Shown: in pieces, positions 26,442 through 34,513 of the stretch
How the letters are laid out: each line of letters begins with the position of its first letter
Numbering within the stretch: the first letter of the stretch is position 1
Assembly: GCF_041807905.1 (NCBI RefSeq)
Contig: NZ_JBGVSA010000005.1
Coordinates: forward strand, 62,001 to 126,000
Length of the DNA: 64,000 bases
Direction: 5' to 3'
DNA from: JBGVSA01 sp041807905
GTDB lineage: Bacteria; Pseudomonadota; Gammaproteobacteria; Burkholderiales; Rhodocyclaceae
The notes under the pieces: model-generated
Databases searched by the model: none
What the model was told of the DNA's origin: nothing
The model's input: only the letters and a program-made list of their open reading frames with translations
Program-made: the position numbers and the translations under genes

Positions 26442-28682
26442 TCAGCGCTGCTCGGCGACCGGCTCGTCGACGATGCCGGCGAGGGGGTCTTCCTCGCCGG
26501 TGGCGTCGTCTTCGTTGATGGGCGCCGGCGGCGATGCCGCCGGTTCATTGACGAGCCCGGCGTAGGTGTCTTCTTCGCCCGTCGGTTCGGTCGCCTCGGT
26601 GCCATCCAGCGGACCCGCGGCGGCGATGACGCTTGCCCGCGCCTTGAGCGCTTCGACCGCGCCGTCCGGCATCGTGCGACGCCATGCGCGCAACGCCTCC
26701 GCCACGCTCCATGCCTGCGCGATCGTGCCGCGCGGCGTAAACGGCGGGTCGGCGTCGAAGATCTCGCTGATGCTGCCGATGCCTGCCTCGCCCAGATGCG
26801 TCGCCAGTCGCGCCAGCATGTGGCGCGCTTCGGCGCGCGTGGCGGCGGAGTCTCCGCGCACCAGCAGCCAGGCGTCGACATACGGGCCCAGCAGCCATGG
26901 CCATACCGTGCCCTGGTGATAGGCTGAATCCCGCTCGCGCAGCGTGCCTTCGTAGTGGCCGTGGTAATCCGGATCGTCGGGGGCGAGCGTGCGCAGGCCG
27001 TACGGCGTGAGCAGTTCTCGCGTGACGGTTTCGAAGACGGCGCTCCAACGCTCGGTGTCGAGCACGCTGTGCGGCAGCGACAGTGCCAGGATCTGGTTCG
27101 GACGCACGCGCGCTTCGTCGCCGTCGGGACCGTCGATCACGTCCAGCAGGCAATTGGCCGCCTCGTTCCAGAAGCGTCTGTTGAAGGATTCGCGCACGCG
27201 CTCGGCCGTCCCCCGGTAGTAGCTGCCGTCGCTTCCCAACTGGTCGGCCCAGGCCGCCATGCAGCGCAGCGCGTTGTACCACAGAGCCTGGATTTCGACC
27301 GGCTTGCCGCGCCGCGGCGTGATGACGTCGCCATCCACTTTGGCGTCCATCCAGGTGAGCTGGTAGCCCTCCGCGGAAGCGCGCAGCAGCCCGTCGTCCG
27401 GGTCCGCGCCGATGCCGAAGTGCGTGCCGCGCAGGTGATGGCCGATGATCGATTGCAGAGTGGGGAACACTTCGCTCAACAGACGCACGTCGCGCGTGTA
27501 GGCGAGGTAGCGGTCGATCGCGTGGAAGAACCATAGCGTGGCGTCTGCCGTGTGATAGCGCGCCTGGCGCTCGCCTTCGGGGAACAGGTTCGGCAGCAGG
27601 CCGTCTTTTACGTAGCTGGCAAAGGTGCGCAGGATCGCGCGCGCTTCGCGCAGGCGGCGCGTGCACAAGGTGAGCCCTTCGAAGGAGATCATCGTGTCGC
27701 GGCCCCAGTCGTTGAACCAGTGGTAGCCGGCCATCACGGAGCGCACATCCGAGCCGCCCGCCGCCGCGAGCAGGGTTTCATCGCGCCTGCTGCCGGGGGA
27801 GACGATGAACTGATCGGCCGCCATGACCAGGTGCTGCGCGAAGACGTCGTCGCCCACGCCAGCGAGGCCGACCAGTTGCGTCAGCCTGGCCTGTTCGGCC
27901 GCGAACAGCGCGGACGGATTGATGGACATCGTCTCCCAGTGTTCGGTGCTGAACAGCAGGGAGGCTTCGCGATCCATCGACAACTCGAAGTCGTAATAGC
28001 CGGGACTGTGCTGATGTTCGAAGTGGTCGTAGCCACGATCGCGCTCGACGGCGAAGAGTACGTTGTAGTCGATCTGCCGTTCGGCGTGGAAGGGCACCGC
28101 CGGCGTCGATGCAATGCGCACCGTCATGCCCGCAGTGGTGCGCAGTTCTACGCGCTCGCCTGTCATGTGCAGCGCAAACGGCCAGCTTTCGTCGCGCGGC
28201 ACTGGCTCATTGAGCCGGCGCGCGGCACCGAATACCCGTACGCGCAACGACACGGGCGGACCCGCGAGCACGCGATAGCGCACGCAACTCGTATTGAGCC
28301 CCTGCGGCATGACGATGGACTTTTCGAGCAATGTCTCGCCGATTTCGAACAGCCACACCGGCGTCATTGCATCGAGGCGGAATTCGCGCAGGAAGTGCGC
28401 CACGTCCGAGGTCGTGTGGCGATCGCGGAATTCGGCGCCCGAAAGATCGGCGCTCAGCGTTTCCGTGCTTACCCTTTCGTCCAGCCGCGAGATGCACACG
28501 AAACGTCCGGTCGGCTCTGTGAGATTGGGCACGAATACGCCGTGGTAATGCCGCGTCGGCACCCCCAGCAATGAGCCCGAGGCGTAGCCGCCCAGTCCGT
28601 TGGTGGTCAGCCACTCCCGCTCGCGCAGGGCCTGGGGCGCCGTGCCCGGGGTCCAGCGCAGGGTGATCGGTGAAAGTGCCAT
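26442..28682 (-). CDS. Amylo-alpha-1,6-glucosidase (glycogen debranching-type)
   Basis: This 746-residue protein has an N-terminal GDE_N_bis-type domain (WLTTNGLGGYASGSLLG) and a C-terminal (alpha/alpha)6 glucosidase domain with the catalytic region WFNDWGRDTMISFEGL near residue 325. Later motifs include DATLWFFHAIDRYLAYTRD and GTVWPWLLGPYVDAW. The family removes alpha-1,6 branches of glycogen or related glucans. The last 60 residues form an acidic tail with two related units (TGEEDTYAGLVNEP and TGEEDPLAGIVDEP) not expected for the enzyme. It sits in the trehalose/osmotic region, consistent with glucan turnover. Confidence 0.9.
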   Translation of the reverse strand: MALSPITLRWTPGTAPQALREREWLTTNGLGGYASGSLLGVPTRHYHGVFVPNLTEPTGRFVCISRLDERVSTETLSADLSGAEFRDRHTTSDVAHFLREFRLDAMTPVWLFEIGETLLEKSIVMPQGLNTSCVRYRVLAGPPVSLRVRVFGAARRLNEPVPRDESWPFALHMTGERVELRTTAGMTVRIASTPAVPFHAERQIDYNVLFAVERDRGYDHFEHQHSPGYYDFELSMDREASLLFSTEHWETMSINPSALFAAEQARLTQLVGLAGVGDDVFAQHLVMAADQFIVSPGSRRDETLLAAAGGSDVRSVMAGYHWFNDWGRDTMISFEGLTLCTRRLREARAILRTFASYVKDGLLPNLFPEGERQARYHTADATLWFFHAIDRYLAYTRDVRLLSEVFPTLQSIIGHHLRGTHFGIGADPDDGLLRASAEGYQLTWMDAKVDGDVITPRRGKPVEIQALWYNALRCMAAWADQLGSDGSYYRGTAERVRESFNRRFWNEAANCLLDVIDGPDGDEARVRPNQILALSLPHSVLDTERWSAVFETVTRELLTPYGLRTLAPDDPDYHGHYEGTLRERDSAYHQGTVWPWLLGPYVDAWLLVRGDSAATRAEARHMLARLATHLGEAGIGSISEIFDADPPFTPRGTIAQAWSVAEALRAWRRTMPDGAVEALKARASVIAAAGPLDGTEATEPTGEEDTYAGLVNEPAASPPAPINEDDATGEEDPLAGIVDEPVAEQR

Positions 28683-28799
28683 CGTCCCCGCCTCCGCTCT
28701 GCGTTGTCACGCCTGCGCCGATCCGGTCGGCGCGATGCGTGATCTTCAGAATAGGACGCGCGGGGGCGAAATGTTGTAGCCGAAACGACGACAGCGTGC

Positions 28800-31061
28800 T
28801 TACTTGCGCAGCAGCCGCAGGCTGTTGCCCACCACGATGAGGCTCGCGCCCACATCTGCGAACACGGCCATCCATAGTGTGCCGATGCCCGCGACGGTCA
28901 GCGCGAGGAACACCGCTTTGATGCCGATGGCGAAGGCAATGTTCTGCGTCAGGATGCGGCGGGTGTCGCGCGCCAACTGGAGGAAGGCAGGAATCTTGCG
29001 CAGGTCGTTGTCCATCAGCGCCACGTCGGCGGTTTCCATCGCCGTTCCGGTGGCGGCGCCCATGGCGAATCCGACGTCTGCGCTGGCCAATGCCGGCGCA
29101 TCGTTGATGCCGTCGCCCACCATGCCGGTGGGGCCCGCTTCGCGCAGCGCCGCGATGGCGGTGAGTTTGTCCTGTGGCAGCAGTTCGCCACGCGCATCGT
29201 CGATGCCCACTCGCTGCGCGATGGCGGCCACTGCCCCGGTCGAGTCGCCGCTCAGCATGCACGTATGAATGTCCATGGCATGCAGCGCAGCGATCGCCTC
29301 GGGTGCTTCGGCGCGCACGCTGTCGGCGATCAGGAAGAGGCCGAGTGCGGCGTGCTCGTCCGCGAGTACGACGAACGAAGCTCCAGTCGCCGGCAGCGTG
29401 GCGATGTGCTCGTCCAGTTCTTCCGACCCCAGGCCGAGCTCATCCATCAGCCGCGCGTTGCCCAGACGATAGATGCGGCCTCCGATGCGTCCTTCCACGC
29501 CACGCCCCGGCAGCGCACGGAAGTCGCTGACCTCGCTCGGTGCCACGCCTTGCCCGCTGGCGTGGCGGGCGATCGCCAGCGAAACGGGGTGGTCCGAGCG
29601 CGCGGCGAGACTGGCCGCCGTCGCCTGCGCGAAGCCGACGTCGACGTCGCCGAGGGTGAGCAGCGACGTCTGGGCCGGTTCGCCGCGCGTGACCGTGCCG
29701 GTCTTGTCCAGCGCCAGCATGCGCAGGCTTGCTGCGCGTTCGAGATATGCCCCGCCCTTCACCAGCACGCCCCGGCGGGCCGCAGCGGTGAGTGCGCTGA
29801 CAATGCTCACCGGCGTGGAGATGACCAGCGCGCAGGGACAGGCGATGACCAACAGCACCAGCGCGCGATAGACCCAGTCGAGCCATTCGCCGCCCATCGT
29901 CATTGGCGGCACCACTGCCACCAGCAGGGCCAGCGCGCACACCACGGGCGTGTAGATGCGCGCGAAGCGATCGACGAAGCGCTGCGTGGGGGCCCGCTCG
30001 CTCTGTGCCTTTTCGACGGCGTGGATGATGCGTGCCAGCGTGGTGTCGTTCGACAGCGCGGTGGTGACGAACGCGAACGCACCGTCCAGATTGATGGTGC
30101 CGGCGAAGACGCAATCGCCCACGACCTTGTCGACCGGCAGGCTCTCGCCCGTGATCGGTGCCTGGTTCACCGACGAGCGGCCTTCCACCAAGGTGCCGTC
30201 GAGCGCGATACGCTCGCCCGGCCGTACGCGTACGCGCGCACCGATGCCGACTTCCGATGCGCGTTGCTCCACCCATTGCCCGTCTGCGGTCTGCACCGTC
30301 ACGCGATCGGGCGCGAGTGCCACGAGCTCGCCGATGGCGCGGCGTGCACGATCCAGCGAGCGCGCTTCGATCAGCTCGGCGATGGTGAACAACACCATCA
30401 CCATCGCTGCTTCGGGCCACTGGCCGATGACCAGCGCGCCGGTCACGGCGATGCTCATCAGGGCATTGATATTGAGTGCGCCGTGGCGGACGGCGATCCA
30501 GCCCTTGCGGAAGGTGCCGCTGCCGCACGCCATGATGGCCGCGATGGCGAGACCGGCCGATACCCATTCCGCTGCGCCGAACCAGTGCGTCGCTTCGGAT
30601 GCGATCGCCATGGCACCCGCCAGCCAGATGGCCCGCGATGCACGGGGCGGTGACGGCATGTCGGTGATGGCATCGCCGTGTGCTGCAACGGGGGTGAAAC
30701 CCAGTTCGCGGATGGCGCCGAGGATCGTATCGAGCGTGCCGTCGTCGTGGCGCACCGTCAGTACGCGCCCGACGAGGTTGAACGACAAGCCGCGCACGCC
30801 TTTCATGCGCCCGAGGCGATCGCGCAGCAGTTGTTCTTCGACGGGGCAGTCCATCTGGTCGATGCGCAGCGCCGTCTGCACGCCACCTTCGCCGTCCGGC
30901 TCGGCAATGTTCACGGACAATGGCGCGGCGCTGCATCCACAACCGCCGCAGCAGGGCGTCACCGTCTGCGCGGGTACGGGTTCGTCATGCGCGTGATCGC
31001 GGTGGTGATCGTGATCGTGCGGCGATTCAGGACGTTCGAGGTGAGGGTGCGGGTGATTCAT
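28800..31061 (-). CDS. cadA: Cd/Zn/Pb-exporting P1B-type ATPase
   Basis: This 753-residue heavy-metal P-type ATPase has a metal-rich N-terminus (HPHPH, HDHDHHRDHAH, CCGGCGC in residues 2-43), one HMA domain with QMDCPVEE (69-76), actuator TGES (304-307), membrane CPC (408-410), the phosphorylated Asp452 in DKTGT, and GDGIND. CPC with divalent-type spacing and the CadR-like divergent regulator point to Cd2+, Zn2+ or Pb2+ export rather than copper. ATG 31061 was chosen over upstream in-frame codons because it lies downstream of the MerR-type operator and begins the His-rich leader. Confidence 0.92.
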   Translation of the reverse strand: MNHPHPHLERPESPHDHDHHRDHAHDEPVPAQTVTPCCGGCGCSAAPLSVNIAEPDGEGGVQTALRIDQMDCPVEEQLLRDRLGRMKGVRGLSFNLVGRVLTVRHDDGTLDTILGAIRELGFTPVAAHGDAITDMPSPPRASRAIWLAGAMAIASEATHWFGAAEWVSAGLAIAAIMACGSGTFRKGWIAVRHGALNINALMSIAVTGALVIGQWPEAAMVMVLFTIAELIEARSLDRARRAIGELVALAPDRVTVQTADGQWVEQRASEVGIGARVRVRPGERIALDGTLVEGRSSVNQAPITGESLPVDKVVGDCVFAGTINLDGAFAFVTTALSNDTTLARIIHAVEKAQSERAPTQRFVDRFARIYTPVVCALALLVAVVPPMTMGGEWLDWVYRALVLLVIACPCALVISTPVSIVSALTAAARRGVLVKGGAYLERAASLRMLALDKTGTVTRGEPAQTSLLTLGDVDVGFAQATAASLAARSDHPVSLAIARHASGQGVAPSEVSDFRALPGRGVEGRIGGRIYRLGNARLMDELGLGSEELDEHIATLPATGASFVVLADEHAALGLFLIADSVRAEAPEAIAALHAMDIHTCMLSGDSTGAVAAIAQRVGIDDARGELLPQDKLTAIAALREAGPTGMVGDGINDAPALASADVGFAMGAATGTAMETADVALMDNDLRKIPAFLQLARDTRRILTQNIAFAIGIKAVFLALTVAGIGTLWMAVFADVGASLIVVGNSLRLLRK

Positions 31062-31086
31062 TTCTAGACCTGCCACTGTACGTATG

Positions 31087-31115
31087 CTGTAGTTAAAACC
31101 TTGGAGCAACTACAG
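31087..31115. promoter_or_regulatory. MerR-type operator between cadA and cadR
   Basis: A perfect 8-bp inverted repeat, ctgtagtt (31087-31094) and aactacag (31108-31115), is separated by 13 bp. On the minus strand it is directly preceded by a TTGACC -35 box (31121-31116). About 20 bp further lies TAACTA as a candidate -10. The overlong spacer occupied by a dyad is the classic design of promoters that MerR proteins untwist on metal binding. It serves cadA, and probably also limits cadR. Confidence 0.85.
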
Positions 31116-31127
31116 GGTCAAGCCATT

Positions 31128-31559
31128 ATGAAGATCGGTGAACTGGCGCGTGCCGCGCAGTGCACGGTCGACACCGTGCGTTATTACGAACGCGAAGGTC
31201 TTCTCCCCGCGCCTTCGCGTACGGACAGCAACTACAGGCAATACGGGCCGGCCCACGTGGAGCGCCTGCGCTTCATCCGCAATTGCCGCGCGCTGGACAT
31301 GGCGCACGAGGAAATCCGCGCCTTGCTGCAGTACTCGGATCAGGCGGGCAGCGATTGCAGCGGCGTCAACGCCCTGGTGGATGAGCACATCGCGCATGTG
31401 GATGTGCGCATACGCGAGCTCGAACAGTTGCGGGGGGATCTGATCGCGCTGCGGGCGCGGTGCGCGCATGACAGCGACGTGGGGTCATGCGGGATTCTGC
31501 AGGAGTTGTCGCATCGCGAGACGGACGGGCGGCCGCCAAAGCACACGCATCTGGGGTAA
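31128..31559 (+). CDS. cadR: MerR-family Cd/Pb-responsive regulator (CadR/PbrR-like)
   Basis: This 143-residue regulator has the N-terminal MerR helix-turn-helix (MKIGELARAAQCTVDTVRYY) and a dimerisation helix. Metal-ligand cysteines stand in the positions expected for CadR/PbrR: RFIRNCRALDM, SDCSGVNALVDEH and RARCAHDSDVGSCG. The C-terminus is histidine-containing (PPKHTHLG), as in CadR. ATG 31128 is used; it is 12 bp from the operator dyad. It activates the divergent cadA promoter when Cd, Pb or Zn binds. A ZntR-type specificity cannot be excluded. Confidence 0.92.
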   Translation: MKIGELARAAQCTVDTVRYYEREGLLPAPSRTDSNYRQYGPAHVERLRFIRNCRALDMAHEEIRALLQYSDQAGSDCSGVNALVDEHIAHVDVRIRELEQLRGDLIALRARCAHDSDVGSCGILQELSHRETDGRPPKHTHLG

Positions 31560-31603
31560 CGGCCAGGCGCGCATGCGCATGTGGTGCCGAGAGGTCCACG
31601 AAA

Positions 31604-31632
31604 CAACGGGCATGCCAAAGGCATGCCCGTTG
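31604..31632. terminator. Bidirectional hairpin between cadR and the pectate lyase
   Basis: A perfect 13-bp stem (caacgggcatgcc with ggcatgcccgttg) closes an AAA loop. It lies between two convergent genes. On the minus strand it is followed by a short TTT, so it most likely ends the pectate lyase transcript, with weaker action on cadR. Confidence 0.75.
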
Positions 31633-31649
31633 TCGTCAGGGCCGGGAAA

Positions 31650-33497
31650 TCAACCGTTCGTAACCGGAGCTACGAATGCGATCAACTTGCCGAGATTGCT
31701 GACGAAGTTGCTCGTCGAAATCCCCTGCGGCCGATCTTTCTTGACGTAGGGCGAGACCAGCGGCGGGTCTTGCGGATCGTAGGGCGAAGTGTCGTAGATG
31801 TCGCCCACGTGCTTGCTCATGTACTCCGTGCCGGTGTAGGCCGCGGTCGGGCCGTCGCCGCGATACGGATTGGTGACGGACGAGATCGCGGTGAGCCAGT
31901 AGTTCTTGTCGCCCAGGCTCGTGACCAGTGCCGCGGCCGCGTCCGCCGTCACCGTGGGCGTGGTCATCACCGCTCCGTCGAAGAGGTCCGGGAAGTCCAC
32001 CTCGCGGATCGAGAAGTACTTGGGCAGCGCGCGGACGGCGGTGGTCTTGAGCGGCGAGCCTTTCACCATGTCGGCGATCTGCGCGTCGGTCATGGCGTTG
32101 TACTTGTCGTACGTCTTTTGCAGCGCGGCCACGTCCACGTTGCGCCCGGCCGAGTAGTGGCTGGGTGTGCCGCGCATGTCCTTGTCGACGTAGTACGCGC
32201 CGTTGTGGATGTTCGATCCATAGCGATGCACGTAGCGCGCTTCGTTGGTGCCCAGTTCGACGAAGGTCGGGTGTGTGCGCCCCGCGAGAAGCGGGTTGAC
32301 GGTGGCGGCGTTGGCGGGCAGGCGGCAGGTTTCCAGCCAGGCGATGGCTTCCGGCACACGGGCGAGATACTTGCGATCGCCGGTGATGAGGAAGTAATTG
32401 AACAATTGCTGCACGTTGGTCTGGGTGGTGTGCGTGGCCAATCCGCGCGGCTCATAGCTGCGTGCGGCAGCCGGAGCGCCGGCGGGGCGGCCGTTGGTAT
32501 CCACCGACAGATGCTGCAGCCCCCAGCCGGCCTGCGGCGCCGGTTGCTGCAGGCGGCGCAGGCACTCCATGGCGCGCTCCACCGGCGCGATGAGGTCGGT
32601 GCGGCCGAGCCCGATCACGCATAACAGCAGGAACTTGATGTTCTCGCCCGCGACGTCGTCGTTGAAGGTGACGAAGCGCGTGTAGTCGCCGTCTTCCATG
32701 CCGCTGAAGGCGCCTGCCGGCAATTGCTGCGGATTGGGCGGATTCATGGCCGCGATCGCGCCATCGTAGACGGGCCAGCGCTGCGGCCAGCCGCCATCGG
32801 CCACGCCGCCGGAGAACTGCGACTTGACGACGAAATCGATAGCGCGGTTGAGCGGCGCCAGGAAGCGCTCGTCTTTCTTTTCCAGGTACATGCGCAGCAT
32901 GAACTGCGATGCGACCGCCGTGCCGGCGTCATCGAAGGTGGCGTTGCCGTAGTAGTGCTGGAACTCTTCGAGCCGCCAGCCGTTGCTGCCGACGGTTTCG
33001 TACCAGTGCTTGAGCGAGTCTTCGCCGGCAAAGTCGTAGATGTAGTTCCATCCCCCGGCCGGGTGCTGCGCTTCGATCAGCGCCAGCCCGGTGCGCAGCG
33101 CGGCGTTGTAGAACAGTTCGTCGCCGGTGGCATGGTAGGCGTCGAGAATGGCGTGGCCGGCGGTCGGCGTGCCGGGCGGCTGGATCCAGCACATCGTGCG
33201 CTTGGCCTCCATTTCGCCCCAGGTGGTGGTGAGGTCCGGCAGATAGGCCCAGACGTAGCCGCCGCGGTACGAGACGGTCTGGTCCATGTAATTGACGGCC
33301 CGCTTCATGGCGTCGATGGCGGCGACGTGCGCCGCATCGACCGATGAAGACGAACTGCTGCTCGAGCTGCCGATGGAAGAACTGCTGCTCGATGTGCCGC
33401 CGTCGCCGTTCCCGTCGTCATCGTCGTCGCCGCAGCCCGCGGCCGTCAGTGCGATAGGGGCCAGCATCGACGAAACAAGGAATCTTCTGCGCTTCAT
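31650..33497 (-). CDS. Pectate lyase, PL10-type, secreted lipoprotein with poly-Ser linker
   Basis: This 615-residue protein begins MKRRRFLVSSMLAP, with a run of arginines that may act as a twin-arginine signal, and a lipobox ending TAAGC, so it is probably anchored to the outer membrane by lipid. An acidic stretch and a serine-rich linker (about 45-62) lead to the catalytic region, which resembles the Pec_lyase family (PL10): GGYVWAYLPDLTTTWGEME, GGWNYIYDF and NVQQLFNYFLITGDRKYL. It should cleave polygalacturonate by beta-elimination. ATG 33497 is chosen over an upstream start. It stands alone on the minus strand. Confidence 0.85.
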   Translation of the reverse strand: MKRRRFLVSSMLAPIALTAAGCGDDDDDGNGDGGTSSSSSSIGSSSSSSSSSVDAAHVAAIDAMKRAVNYMDQTVSYRGGYVWAYLPDLTTTWGEMEAKRTMCWIQPPGTPTAGHAILDAYHATGDELFYNAALRTGLALIEAQHPAGGWNYIYDFAGEDSLKHWYETVGSNGWRLEEFQHYYGNATFDDAGTAVASQFMLRMYLEKKDERFLAPLNRAIDFVVKSQFSGGVADGGWPQRWPVYDGAIAAMNPPNPQQLPAGAFSGMEDGDYTRFVTFNDDVAGENIKFLLLCVIGLGRTDLIAPVERAMECLRRLQQPAPQAGWGLQHLSVDTNGRPAGAPAAARSYEPRGLATHTTQTNVQQLFNYFLITGDRKYLARVPEAIAWLETCRLPANAATVNPLLAGRTHPTFVELGTNEARYVHRYGSNIHNGAYYVDKDMRGTPSHYSAGRNVDVAALQKTYDKYNAMTDAQIADMVKGSPLKTTAVRALPKYFSIREVDFPDLFDGAVMTTPTVTADAAAALVTSLGDKNYWLTAISSVTNPYRGDGPTAAYTGTEYMSKHVGDIYDTSPYDPQDPPLVSPYVKKDRPQGISTSNFVSNLGKLIAFVAPVTNG

Positions 33498-33838
33498 GAA
33501 TCTCTCCTTTGTGTGACACCACATTGAACGCGACTGCCCAGGGTGCGCCGCGCGTTATGTCCCCGCAGCCGCGATGGCCGCGTAGTGCATCGGGTCGCTC
33601 GGCCGGTCAGGCGTGCAACCACGTGATGTGATCGGTACAGAAAGAGGTGAAGAGGTGCTACGAACGCCGAGGGGGACACGCGTGACGCGATTCCCGGTAT
33701 GGCGTGTAAAGATTTGTCAGCGAATTATACGCGTTGTCAAACAACTTGCATCGGTACAAATGGAATGCCCGACGAGGGAAGGGCGCACGCGGCGGTCGGA
33801 ACGATCCGACGCGGCGGACGCCGCGCCGTGAGGGAGAT
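33498..33838. other. Promoter region of the pectate lyase and downstream flank of the esterase
   Basis: No gene is present in these 341 bp. On the minus strand a perfect -10 box TATAAT lies at 33729-33724, with a palindrome immediately upstream. A 12-bp sequence at 33626-33637 is repeated in front of the second pectate lyase. A GC-rich stretch with inverted gcggc/gccgc runs at 33811-33829 just after the esterase stop and may act as a weak terminator. Confidence 0.5.
33724..33745 (-). promoter_or_regulatory. Candidate -10 box and operator palindrome of the PL10 pectate lyase
   Basis: TATAAT (minus strand, 33729-33724) is followed upstream by the perfect palindrome GTTGT-CAA-ACAAC at 33733-33745, which occupies the -35/-10 spacer. 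A repressor bound there would block RNA polymerase. No good -35 box is present at 17 bp, suggesting an activated or repressed inducible promoter. The 230-bp distance to the ATG implies a long leader. Confidence 0.45.
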
Positions 33839-34513
33839 TCAATGCAGCGATTCGACCGACTGGGCTGGATCGAGCTGCGCGCGCAGGAAGTCGCAGGCGT
33901 CAGCCAGCATGTCGGGCGTGATGTTGTGGCCGGTCGGGTATTCGCGGAAGCCCATCATGACGTGTAGGTCGGCGAACAACTCGCGCGCGGCATAGCCCTC
34001 GCTGACCGGAACCACATCGTCCTGCGTGCCGTGCTGGATCAGCAGCCGCAAGTGGGAGAGCGAATCCTGCGGTGCCGCCAGGCGGGCGATTTCGGGGAGT
34101 ACGCGGCCGGCCACGGCCACCACGCCACGCAGCTTTTGCGGCGCGGTCAGCGCCAGCGCCAGCGCCATCATCGCGCCCTGGCTGAAGCCCATCAGATAGA
34201 CCTGGCGCGGGTCGGCGCCGAAGGCCATGGCGGCGTTGTTGATCTCCTGGATGAGCATCTTGCGTGAGGCTTCCAGCTCCTGCTGATCGATGACGCGGCC
34301 GCTCGGTGTTTCGCTGCGGTCGAACCAGCGGTAGTAGCCCGGCGCCATTTCGAACGGCGCACGCAGCGACAGCACCAGAAAGCGTTCGTCGAAGTGCGGC
34401 GCCAGGGCGAAGAGATCTTCTTCGTTGCTGCCGAGCCCATGCAGCAGGATCAGTAAGGGAGGGCGGTGCGTCGTGTCGCCGATGGGGCGACGGACAAGGT
34501 ACGTCAGGTTCAT
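33839..34513 (-). CDS. Alpha/beta hydrolase, phospholipase/carboxylesterase family
   Basis: This 224-residue serine hydrolase has the oxyanion motif LLILLHGLGSNEEDL and the nucleophile elbow GFSQGAM near residue 118, with an Asp in HGTQDDVVPV and a His in YPTGHNI completing the triad. The family hydrolyses carboxylic esters, lysophospholipids or small acyl groups. No signal peptide is present. Its ATG overlaps the stop of the DHA2 efflux gene (ATGA), so both are made from one transcript under the upstream MarR regulator. The esterase may act on a substrate of the pump; this is inference. Confidence 0.88.
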   Translation of the reverse strand: MNLTYLVRRPIGDTTHRPPLLILLHGLGSNEEDLFALAPHFDERFLVLSLRAPFEMAPGYYRWFDRSETPSGRVIDQQELEASRKMLIQEINNAAMAFGADPRQVYLMGFSQGAMMALALALTAPQKLRGVVAVAGRVLPEIARLAAPQDSLSHLRLLIQHGTQDDVVPVSEGYAARELFADLHVMMGFREYPTGHNITPDMLADACDFLRAQLDPAQSVESLH

